Shown here: in pieces, positions 52,801 through 61,300 of the stretch | How the letters are laid out: the number at the start of each line of letters is the position of its first letter | Position numbering within the stretch: position 1 is the first letter of the stretch | Source: Deltaproteobacteria bacterium | GTDB lineage: Bacteria > Acidobacteriota > Thermoanaerobaculia > Multivoradales > JAHZIX01 | Direction of reading: 5' to 3' | Length of the DNA stretch: 64,000 nucleotides | NCBI GenBank assembly: GCA_022601195.1 | Contig: JAHZIX010000022.1 | Coordinates: forward strand, 1-64,000 | Notes under the pieces: model-generated | Database searches by the model: none | Seen by the model: the letters and a program-made list of their open reading frames with translations, nothing else | What the model was told of the DNA's origin: nothing | Position numbers and translations under genes: made by a program

Positions 52801-55337
52801 AAGAAGTAGGGATCGAAGCGATCCACCTGGTCGAGGAAACCTCCCCAGCGAGAATTGGTTTTTCCGGCCCGAGGGGCTCCGGCCTGATAGACCTCGTCGA
52901 CAGCCCAGCGATCCGCTGGCACCTCGGTCACCGCGTCCACGGCCTGCTGCAACAACTGCCACAGCTGGTTGGGCCCCGAGGCCCCGGGCAAACGGCAACC
53001 GAGGCCGATGATGGCGATGGGTTCGGAGATGGGCTCGGTTTGGGCCTCGGATCGGGCCTCAGATCTGGGACTGACTCCGGGACCGGGTCCAGGATTAGGT
53101 CCAGAACCAGTGACGAGACGCGCCGCCTCCGCACCGACCCTGTCACCGCTGATCTCCCCACCCACCGTCAAATGGCGGCTCGCCGCTTCGATGGAGCCAT
53201 GCTCGTAGAGGAGCGTTTGGGGAAGCTCCCGACCCAGCCACTCCTCCAACTCGGCAGCCAGGCTCACCATGGCCTCGGATCCCAAGCCATAGCGAGCGAA
53301 GGGCTGTCGGGGATCCACCTGGTGAGGTTCCACCACCAGCCGCGCAGCGAGGCGCTGGGTCATCCACTGTGCGATGTCGGCCTGCCCAGGCTTCCCGCTG
53401 GGGGTCACAGAGAAGGGCCCGGGAGGGGCCGTGTCCTTCTTCCCGGTCGTCGTGGCCCCTTGGTTCAGTCCCGGTGGCGAAGGCTGCACCACTTCGGAAG
53501 ACCTGGGAGCGGCAACGGAAGTGCTGGTAGGACCCGTGGATGCTTCCTCAGCGCCCTCGGCCCGAGGCTGCAGAGACGCCACGTAGCGCTGCCGAGCCTC
53601 CGCCACGACCACCAACTCGTCGGCGAGAAATGCCGCCCGACAAGCGGCCCGTTGGATTTTTCCACTGGACGTCTTGGGCAAGGTTCCCGCAGCGATCAAA
53701 ACCACAGCCCAGACCTCCGCATCGTGGTCCTGAGCCACCGCCTGGCGCAGGGCTCCGGCCGCTTCGCGACCTTCCTCCTCGGAGCAACCCTTCTGGACCT
53801 CCTGAACCACGACCAGCCGTTCCTCTCCCTCGGGAGTTTGAGAGAAAGGCACCGAAAAGGCGGCTGTACAGCCTCGTCGAAATTGGCTGTGGGCGGCTTC
53901 AGCGGAGAGCTCCAAATCCTGTGGATAGAGGTTCCGTCCCCGCAGGATGATCAAGTCCTTGAGGCGGCCGGCAATGAACAACTCTCCGTCGCGCAGGAAC
54001 GCCAGGTCGCCGGTCCGAAGAAAAGGGCCCTCACTACTACCGGCAAGCCTGGCTTCGAAGGTCTCACAAGTCGCTTCCAGCCGCTGCCAATAACCTTCGG
54101 CGACACATTTATCCTGAATCCACAGCTCCCCCACCGCCCCCTCCGGCAAGGGCTCCAGAGTGTCCGCATCGACGATCACGAAGCGAGCCTCTCCCACCGG
54201 CTGACCGCAACCCACCAGCTCTCGGGAAGGGGAACCGGTTTGGGGTGGCTCGACGCGGTGGCGCCGCTCGAGCATCTCGCTGTCTACCGGCAAGATCACT
54301 GGCTCTTGGCCCCGAGCCTTGGCTGCCACCAAAAGCGTCGTCTCCGCCATGCCGAAAGCCGGGCAGAAAGTGCTCCACCGAAAACCTTGGGGTGCGAAGG
54401 CCTGGTAGAAGCCTCGCAAGGTGGACGGGCGAATCGGCTCCGCCGCGTTGTAAGCCACTTTCCAGCTGGAAAGGTCGAGACCTTCGCGTTCCTTCTCCCG
54501 GACCCGGCCTCGGGTGAGCTCATAGATGAAATTGGGGCCGCCACTATGCGTCACCTGGTGCTCGGTGATGGCTCGCAACCAGTCGGCGGGCCGGCGAACC
54601 ACGTCCATGGGGGACATGCGAAGGCTCTGGCAACCAGTAAAGATGGACTGGACCACCCCGTGAATCAGGCCGTCATCATGGTAGTTGGGAACCCAAATGA
54701 GAGCGACGCTGTCCGGGTCATAGTCGAAACCCTCACGCAGATAGGCGGCGTTGTCCAAAATATGCCCGTGGGTCGACATGACGCCCTTCGGGGCTGCCGT
54801 AGAGCCGGAGGTGTATTGAAGATAGGCGAGGCTGTCCCGGCGCACCAGGGGCTGATCCCAGGTTGCAGCAAGGTGGGAGCTGACGCCGTCCGTGGCCAGC
54901 CATTCGATTCCCCGGAGCCTCGCCTCGGAAGCAGCACTGGCTTCCAAATCCGGGAGCAGATCCGATACCGTCAGGACGACCGCCGGAGCCGCATCTTCGA
55001 GAATCGCCGACACTCGGGGAAGAGTCCGAGCTAGGCGCCGCGGGTCCGGCGGCGGAGCGGGAACGGCCACGATACCGGCATAGAGACAGCCAAAAAAGGC
55101 TTCGGTGAAATCCAATCCCGGTGGAAAGAGAAGGAGAGCCCGAGCTCCTGGCCGGAAGCTCTGCTGCAGACGAGCGGCTATGGCCTGGGCCCTCGAATCC
55201 AGCTCAGCGAAAGTGAGATGGGTTGCTTCGGCTCCCCCGCTGCCCAGGAACGTCTTGGCACGACGCTCCCCGTCTTCCCTGGCCCTTAGACGCAACAGCT
55301 CCACTAGGGAGCCGAAGTTCGGCTCTTCGAGATTCAT
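46815..55337 (-). CDS. FAAL-PKS 2: FAAL-ACP-KS-AT-DH-KR-ACP loading and first extension
   Basis: This 2840-residue protein should start the chain. Residues 1-590 are a fatty-acyl-AMP ligase (QYTSGSTAAPKG, VPNYHDDGLIHG), which activates a free fatty acid and loads the ACP near 686 (GLGSEAMV). The PKS module follows: KS 765-1200 (TACSSS), AT 1290-1590 (GHSLGE; EIDIIQ and VAAHSPHM in place of the malonyl HAFH, suggesting methylmalonyl or a larger unit), DH 1700-2010 (HQVRGRAVFP, and LDVGWQ with the second catalytic Asp), KR 2385-2560 (GGTNGLG, Tyr in ANYSAAN), ACP near 2698 (LGLDSL). No ER is present, so the new bond should be alpha,beta-unsaturated. The C-terminal tail (LSIGEAEGLLQRLEG) looks like a docking element. 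ATG at 55337 follows GGAAGGGGAAGGG; a TTG seven codons earlier is less likely. Confidence 0.95.
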   Translation of the reverse strand: MNLEEPNFGSLVELLRLRAREDGERRAKTFLGSGGAEATHLTFAELDSRAQAIAARLQQSFRPGARALLLFPPGLDFTEAFFGCLYAGIVAVPAPPPDPRRLARTLPRVSAILEDAAPAVVLTVSDLLPDLEASAASEARLRGIEWLATDGVSSHLAATWDQPLVRRDSLAYLQYTSGSTAAPKGVMSTHGHILDNAAYLREGFDYDPDSVALIWVPNYHDDGLIHGVVQSIFTGCQSLRMSPMDVVRRPADWLRAITEHQVTHSGGPNFIYELTRGRVREKEREGLDLSSWKVAYNAAEPIRPSTLRGFYQAFAPQGFRWSTFCPAFGMAETTLLVAAKARGQEPVILPVDSEMLERRHRVEPPQTGSPSRELVGCGQPVGEARFVIVDADTLEPLPEGAVGELWIQDKCVAEGYWQRLEATCETFEARLAGSSEGPFLRTGDLAFLRDGELFIAGRLKDLIILRGRNLYPQDLELSAEAAHSQFRRGCTAAFSVPFSQTPEGEERLVVVQEVQKGCSEEEGREAAGALRQAVAQDHDAEVWAVVLIAAGTLPKTSSGKIQRAACRAAFLADELVVVAEARQRYVASLQPRAEGAEEASTGPTSTSVAAPRSSEVVQPSPPGLNQGATTTGKKDTAPPGPFSVTPSGKPGQADIAQWMTQRLAARLVVEPHQVDPRQPFARYGLGSEAMVSLAAELEEWLGRELPQTLLYEHGSIEAASRHLTVGGEISGDRVGAEAARLVTGSGPNPGPGPGVSPRSEARSEAQTEPISEPIAIIGLGCRLPGASGPNQLWQLLQQAVDAVTEVPADRWAVDEVYQAGAPRAGKTNSRWGGFLDQVDRFDPYFFGISPREAERMDPQQRLLLEVAWETLEDGGVPAESLSGSDAGVYVGIGMSDYGRWLFEDSRSSDAYSGTGGALSIAANRISYCFDFRGPSLAVDTACSSSLVAILEACHGLWRGDCSVALAGGANVLLSPEVTVNFSQGGFLASDGRCKAFDSRADGYVRSEGVALVLLKPLSQAEADGDRIYAVVRGGAVNQDGRSNGLTAPNPEAQRQMLSQAYSRAGVDPRQVQYVEAHGTGTPLGDPIEAQAIGAVLGEGREEGERCAIGSIKTNLGHLETAAGVAGLMKVALSLYHQERVPNLHYREANPRIHFADLGLRVQRAGEPWPASGAPRLAGVSSFGFGGTNAHVVLAEAPRGAVEGDVSQGEESPSVNGLPELAPISAHNPAALAQRVEELIPWLQLHRPPLGELVDTLALRRGHLDHRLTVVASDLDELLAGLEASSRGEPHPGLARGQRPAVGPAPMAFVFSGQGSQWPAMGCQLMNQEPVFRRRLEEVAAALEAEVDWSPLEELARGVDSSRLLEIDIIQPLIFAVQVSLAALWQSWGIRPDWVVGHSLGEVAAACIAGGITLQEGARVICHRSRLMRRASGHGTMLAAEVGAAEAEALLAEVLEEMPGQASIAVYSSPSAVAFSGEAGPLGEIQGRLEAREIFCRPVKVDVAAHSPHMEPLLDELGATLADLKPNPLAIPMVSTVTGEKISGEVLDALYWQRNLRQPVRFAAAVETLLGQGVETFLEISSHPLVVGAIGQIAAQRGSGASRTSVQALPSLRREEEERRSLLTSLGELYAQGRNPHWNALDSSDSARLANSAQVANSAQLHPREVRRKGRPSGALELPLYPWQRERYWFRRLENVGTGHRSRASSGVEGAVLEHSLLGSRLELAGRKEPLGGEPGAALENLWQGTVGEVARGLLGDHQVRGRAVFPGAAWFEMALAAARSILPLETAVELREVSLEEALVVSSEDLEDGSPGVELQTRCWLEGGDEAARSGEGSSGAGVPNPGQGGGSSTAAVEIYSRLAQGPWRLHLSAKAAAMEAGEEGPRRVLEELQIRCSTRVELQDQQNRLLQLGYQYGDRFQGLVDLWSGAAEAPVREALGRIEIPAVVEQERDFFSLHPGVLDVGWQAAAGLLPRDEAAGGREFPWLPTGCAGFSLGVSFSRSSVSGSGEEEEPESPTSLWVHIREGVAATEPSGDGASMGEALTVDVTLFEEDGEIVAHTRGLEVRRASSAFSPSASASGVSASGVSASAQQEEGSRGLPQKPEDWLYEPHWRPVPSSASNAKGSKASASGAAPAGTEPGCWLIFADRQGVGTALANRLGQRGDQVVVLQAGSSARGERPQASKSQWVDVGDPVAVREGLHRAVAAATAPIQGIVYLWALDAGEPDAGEPDAGESKAAKLDSGGNSPSSDLLWQSRILTSTVPLQLFQELALGGGQSPPRLWLASRGAVAVDDADDPVVLAQAPLWGLARVAAHEQPELLGAIVDLDGGALPEDASASLLAALQLPSAESQMAWRWGSVYVPRLVRSAAPAPGSPLQVRSEGTYWITGGTNGLGLEVARRLVERGARWLVLLSRRGLVEAAALEAVSAWRATGARVEAVALDVADSDALEALAARLAQQDWPQTAGVVHAAGVVEDGALAELTPESLDAVLRPKVLGAWALHQAFGQQPLDFFVLFSSAASLLGNPGQANYSAANAFLDALASHRSALGLPGVSIAWGLWSEVGFAARKAEAAEHLADLGFGTLEPASALDLFESLAAASPSQVLVLPASWSRLRDSATELGRSPLLADLFAEAREGQEASGGSVEAGALGKAATAAQIVGSVSDEERQRTLRGYLRQGLGDVLKIPPGRLSEDVPLTGLGLDSLVAVEWRNRLQTDLEIEVPLARLLGGVTLKDVAQQLAGKLAGRQSVAPPQPSSESSSAALAGAVRSQEEVADGGASEQSQENAAQVFPRGSSKPGAPAPAASPAISAAEALALLDRVDELSIGEAEGLLQRLEGTVAS
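48640..48684 (-). repeat. In-frame 15-bp repeat near the KR structural region of PKS 2
   Basis: Three 15-base units (ggttcgccagcgtcc type) encode DAGEP-DAGEP-DAGES, an acidic flexible run in the DH-KR linker. Confidence 0.88.
49078..49122 (-). repeat. In-frame 15-bp repeat in the DH-KR linker of PKS 2
   Basis: Three units, the first two differing by one base (gaggcagacactccc), encode SASGV-type pentapeptides (ASASGVSASGVSAS). A second array of the same length class lies about 400 bases away in the same linker. Confidence 0.9.
50361..50414 (-). repeat. In-frame 18-bp repeat in the AT-DH linker of PKS 2
   Basis: Three 18-base units (ctgggctgaattggcaac type; first two differ by one base) encode the hexapeptides ANSAQV/ANSAQL in the linker after AT. 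It is the only array here with an 18-base unit. Confidence 0.88.
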
Positions 55338-55374
55338 CCCTTCCCCTTCCGAAAACAAAAAAAAGAACGCTGAC

Positions 55375-58300
55375 TTAGCTCAACGCATTGAGCTCTTCTT
55401 CACTCAACTCTTCCAGCTGATCCAGGATCAGAGACACCACCTCGGCGGCTAATTTGGCGACCGTGGGGGACTCAAAAACTTGCCTCAAGGGCAGGTCTAC
55501 CTCGAAGATCTCCCTCACCCTGGCCACCAAGCGGGTCGCCAGCAGGGAATGACCTCCGAGATCAAAAAAGTGATCGAAAGCTCCGACCTGTTCCACTTCC
55601 AACAGATCAGCAAAAACCGATGCCATGGCTTCTTCCGTTTCATTTCTCGGTGACTGCCAAATGGCGCCTTCCCGAGTCGAGGACTGACTGAAGCGAGGCG
55701 ACGGTAAGGAGCCCCGGTCCAGCTTGCCTCCGGCGGTCCGCGGCAGAGCGACTACCGGAATCCATAGAGAAGGCACCATGTACTCGGGAAAGTGCTCCCG
55801 CAGATGGGATCGAAGTAGCTCCACATCGAGCTCTCCTGCAGCAGCGACGTAGGCGACCAATTGGTCCTTGCCGCTTTCCCGGAAAAGAGCCACTGCGGCC
55901 TCGTCAACCGCTCCGTGCCCATCCAGCACCGCTTCGATCTCCAAGGGCTCTACTCGGTAGCCCCGCACCTTCAGTTGGCTGTCCCGGCGCCCCAGAAACT
56001 GGATCTCTCCGCGGGCCACCCAACGGGCCAGATCACCTGTACGGTAGCGGCGACCACCGGGGTTCTGGTCAAAGGGATCCGGTTGAAACACCGCCGCAGT
56101 GGCAGCGGCTCGCCCTCGATACCCTCGAGCAGGAGCGACTCCGGCAACATAGAGCTCTCCTGGAACCCCCACCGCTACCGGCTCACCCTCCGGGTCCAGG
56201 AGGTAGATCCGAGCGTGAGCCAAAGGCCGACCGATAGAAACCTCCGGCGGCACCGAGGTCGATCCGCTGTTCTCTGCCCTCGAAGGCTCCAAGGGTGCCG
56301 GCATCGACAACACCGCGCTACTGACAGCCACAGTCGTCTCCGTGGGCCCGTAAGTATTGAGCAGCAACACCTCATCTCGGTAACGCCGTCGCCACATCTC
56401 GAGCGCTTCCGGCTGAGCCTTTTCTCCTCCGAGGATCACGAGGCGCAGCCGCGCAGGCAGGGCAGCCGGCCCCTGGGCGTCTCCCACCAGCCGGTGCCAG
56501 AAGGAAGTAGGAAGGTCCACCACGGTGATTCCCCATTGGGCGCAGCAGCTCCAGAAACGGCTGGCAGAATCCAGCATGGCATCGGTTCTGAGCACCAGAG
56601 TGGCTCCCCGAGCCCAACACGGAAAGAGCTCCTCGGCGCTGGCGTCGAAGGCCAAGGAAGCAAATTGCAGCACTCGATCTCGATGAGAGAGGTTGAACTC
56701 CTCCGCCGAAGCCAAGGCATGACTCACCAATGAGCCATGCTCCACCATGACTCCCTTGGGTCTACCGGAAGATCCGGAGGTGTAAATGATGTAGGCCAAG
56801 CTGTGCCGCCCCACCCGGCGTCGGGGAGGTACGGTGGGCCAACCTCGCAACCCTCGCCCCAAGAGCTGCGACAGGTCCAAGACCTCCACCGCCTCCTCTG
56901 GAGAAGAGCTCCCTTGGGAAGGGAGCGCGACAGACCGAGCTGCTCGGTCTTGGGATCCTGGATCTTGGGGTACCGAGTCTTGGGTTACTCGGTCTTCAGA
57001 TGCCGGCGCTTCAGATATCGCTACTCGGGCCTTGGAAGTCGCCAAGGGGAGGGGTGGTAGGGAACCGTCCGTCACCAGCAACCGAGCTCCGGCATCCTCC
57101 ATCACCCAATGGCACCGGGATGCTGGCCAGCCGGCATCCAGAGGCAAATAGGCCCCGCCCGACTTCAGAACCGCCAACACCGCCACTAACATGTCCGAGG
57201 ATCGCGACAGCCGCAGAGCGACGACGGTTTCGGGACCGACACCGCGAGAGCAGAGCTCATGGGCCAGTTGATTCGCCCGACGCTCCAACTTCCCGTAGGA
57301 GATGACCTCCTTGGGCTGGACTCCATCCCCGGGCACCAAGACCGCTGGCGCAGCGGGATCTCTCGCTGCTCGAGCCTCGAAGAGATTGTGGACCCCGCCC
57401 GTGAGAGCCACGGACTGCTCGGAGCGGCCCCAGACCTGCAGGATCTGCCGCCGCTGAGCCTCATCTGGGCCCACCAAATCTCCAAGGGTCGCAGCGGGCC
57501 GTTCCGCCAGGCGGGACAGTAGCAAGCAGAAGCGGCTGGCCAGCAGGTCGGCGGTCTCGGAATCGAATCGGCCAGCGTCACCATTGAGCTCGAACTCCAG
57601 CTCCGCTCCGGGGAAGACGAAGAGTGCCAGCGGATAATTGGTCCGCTCCTCGACTTCCAGGGAAGCGACCCGTAGGCCCGCCAGGCCCTGCAGCAGAGCT
57701 TCCTCCACCGGGTAGTTTTCGAACACGATGAGGGTCTCGAAAAGAGCCTGCTCCCGAGGTAGGCCGCTCCAACGCTGGATCTGCTCCAGGGCACAGAACT
57801 CGTACTGGCGCTGGGCCAGCTGCGTGCCTTGCATTCCTTGCAGCCAATCGTCCAACCTCTGGCCCCGATCGACTCGAGTGCGGACCGGCAGAGCGTTGAT
57901 GAACAGGCCTAGAGTCGAAGCGAACCCCATGTTCCTCCCGGAAACTACCGATCCGAAAATCACCTCCCGAGAACTCGTCAACTCGTGAAGTAGCAAAGCC
58001 CAGGCGCCTTGGACCACGGTATTGAGAGTCACCCGGGCCCTCCGAGCGCTGTCCTTGAGGGCGGTCGTCAAGCCACTCTCGAGGCGCTGCCGGAGGCGCA
58101 AGTCACCACCTCCGGACACCGCTTCGCTGCGACCGACTTTCAGCGGAGCCGGAGCCGGCATGCCTTCGAGGGAGGCGCGCCAGAACGCTTCCGCCTCGGA
58201 CAGATTCTGCTCGCCCTGCCAGGCGACGTACTCGCAGAAACGAGCTGCTGGTTCGAGAATCGGATCGGAACCTCCGATCTGAGCCTCGTACAGAGAAAAG

Positions 58301-61300
58301 GCCTCTTTGAGCAACAAGGAGACTGACCAGCCGTCCAAGACCAGGTGGTGGTAGCTGAGCACGAACCGCGTCCGCTGCGGCTCCAGGCGTAGCAGAGCAA
58401 CCCTCAGCAAAGGCTCTTGGTCCAAGGAAAACGGCCGGGAGCGATCATTGGCGAGAAAGGATCGTAGCTCGTCCTGCTGCGCTGCGCCGTCGAGATGACT
58501 CCAGTCTTCCTCCTGCCAGGGGAGCTCTGCCTCGGCTCGAACTACCTGCATGGGATTCGACAGGCCTCGCCACCGAATCAACGTGCGCAGCGCTCCATGG
58601 CGATCCACCATGCTCTGCCAAACCCGCCGAAACACCGCCTCGTCCAAGGGCCCCTGAAGGTCACAATGGAGTTGATTGAAGAACACCCGGCCCGGGCCCC
58701 CTCCGAGAGGCTCCGCCAAAGCTCCCGGCAGATCCTCGTGGACCAATAGATAGAGCAGCATCCCCTCCTGGGAGTTCGCCAGAGGGAAGATGTCTTCCAC
58801 TTGTGCGCTTCCCCCTTCCGCCTCTACCAAGGCTTCCAACTCTCCCGGGGGCAACGAGCTCAAGGGATAGTCAGAGGCCAAGAACTCGGCGGTCGATTGG
58901 CGTCGATCCGGATCCAAGAAGACATCGAGGGCTTCCAGGAAGCGATCCGCCAACTCCTCTATCTCCGCTGCGCTATTCAGTCGTTCACCATAGGTCCAGA
59001 TCATCTCTAGGCGCCCCCCCTCTACCCAGGCATCGACCTCCAAGCGATAGCGCCGTGGATCGCGATGGTCGCGGGCTGGACCACAAGCTTGGCTCGAGGG
59101 TGTGAAGAGGCGAGAGCTCGAAATGAGAGGATCGAACTGACCGAGAAAATTGAAACTGACCTGCGAAGGCGGCAGTGCCGCTAGCTCCGAGCGCACCGCA
59201 TTGTCCGGGTGGCCGTAGCGAGCCAGGCCGAAACTGACTCCGTTGTGAGGCAGGCTACGCAGCCGCTCCTTGACCCCACTGAGCTGGTGCCCAGGCAGAT
59301 CTCGCTGAGTCGCCGGTAGGACCACGGGGAAAATCGATGTAAACCACCCGACGGTTCGGGAAACGTCCGGTACCTGGGTAGGGTCTCCCCCCAGATCTTC
59401 TCGCCCATGCCCCTCCAGGTCGACCAGAACCTGATCCCCTCCGGTCCAATCTCCCAGGGTGCGCGCCAGGGCGGCTAGCAGGACCTCCAGGGGACCGGTG
59501 TGATGAAGTCGAAGCATCTCCGTCAGAAGCGTCCGAGTGGCCCCGCGGTCGAGGCGACGGGTAACGGTACGGGCATCCCCGACAGAATTCCGTTCCACGG
59601 CAATACCTGTACTGGCATCGGCCGTGATCTCGCCTCTTGCCAGCGCCGCCGGTGGGCCTTCGGGAAGGGGACGGACCTCTGCCCAAGGCAGATCCAGCCA
59701 GGCAGCCGCCACCGAAGATAGATCCTCCGTCTGCACCCAATCTTCCAAGTGTTTGGCCCAGGCCGCATAGGAGGTCGATTTCGGCGGCAACGGCTGGCTA
59801 CGGCCCCGGTGATCCACATGCCGATAGGCGGATTCCAAATCTTCCAGGAGAAGTCGCCAGGAGACGCCGTCCACAACTAGATGATGGCAAAGGAGGAAGA
59901 GCCACCCCCCTTTCGGGGCGGGCATCCAGGCGATCCGAAACAACGGCCCTCGTTCCAGGTCGAGGCTAGCCTGCAATCCGGTGCAAAGCTGTTCGAGGGT
60001 CTCTGCTTGAGCACTTCCGTCCAACTCCGCTACATCGAAGGTCACCACTACCGGTCCGCCAGCGACCACTTCTTCTACGGATCGGCACTCCTGGACCCAA
60101 TCTTCCGCTGGGTGGCCTTCCGGACGGCGAAAGCGCAGCCGCAGAGCATCGTGGTGCTCCACTAAAGCTCGGCCCGCTGCTTCCAGGCGATGGAGGTCGA
60201 GAGTCTCTTCTGTCTCCAAGAGGACTGCTTGATTCCAATGGTGAGGACTGGCGAGCTCCTGGGAGGCGAACCATCGTTGGACCGGAGTCAAGGGAATGGG
60301 CCCGGAGAGATCTTCCACCTCTTGGGGGGCCGTTCGATTGCGACGGGCTTGGCCTGCCAGTTCCGCCACCGTAGGAGCCGTGAACAATTCCCCTGGCACC
60401 AGATCCAAGCCCCAACGGTGGGCCCGAGCGACGATCTGCATTGCCAGGATGGAATCTCCACCGAGGGTCAGGAAGTCGTCGTGAATGCCAATGGACGGGG
60501 CCGCCAATACTTCTTGCCAGATCTCCAACAACCTTTCCTCCACCGCATTGGTGGGGCCAGCCGAGGCTGCAGAAGTGAGCCGCTGAGGAGCGGGAAGTGC
60601 CTGGCGATCCAATTTGCCGTTGGGCAGGAGAGGGAGAGCCGTTAGCAGGACGAACTCTGCCGGAATCATCCCCCCCGGGAGACTCCTGGAGAGGAAGTCT
60701 CGAACAGCACCCAGGTCGAGACACCCCTCCGACTCCAGCAGCGCTCCCGCTCCGCGACCAGCGCTGATGCGAGCCCCCGGAGTCGGAACGATATAAGCCA
60801 CCAGGCGGAGCCCCAGCGGGGAGTCCTGACGCCCCTGGACCACTGCACTTCGGATTTCCGGATGGCGTTCCAGGACCGCCACGATCTCTCCCGGCTCGAC
60901 TCGAAATCCATGCACCTTGAGCTGATCATCACGCCGCCCCAGGAAGACGAGATTGCCGTCACTAGACCACTTGGCCATGTCTCCGGTTCGATATTGGCGT
61001 GCTCCCGGAATACCGCTGAAGGCATCGGGAAGAAATCGGCTAGCGGTCAAGGAAGGCCGGCCGAGATAGCCGCGGGCCAGGCCGGCACCGGCGATGAAAA
61101 GCTCCGCGGACACCCCAACGGGCACCGGTTCCCCTTGGGAGTCCAACAAGAAGATTCGTAGATTGGAAATAGGCCGACCGATAGGAACCCGATCCTTCGG
61201 CCGGGAAGGATAGCAGCGGGTCGCGGTGACATCGATGGCCGCTTCCGTCGGCCCGTAGAGGTTGTAGAGTCGGGCCCCCAGTCGGCACAAACATCGATCC

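Noticed and set aside
53040..55034. Plus-strand open frame of 664 codons inside the FAAL-PKS gene
   Set aside because: It is antisense to a clear FAAL domain in GC-rich DNA, has low-complexity composition and no recognisable domain; long antisense frames are expected here.
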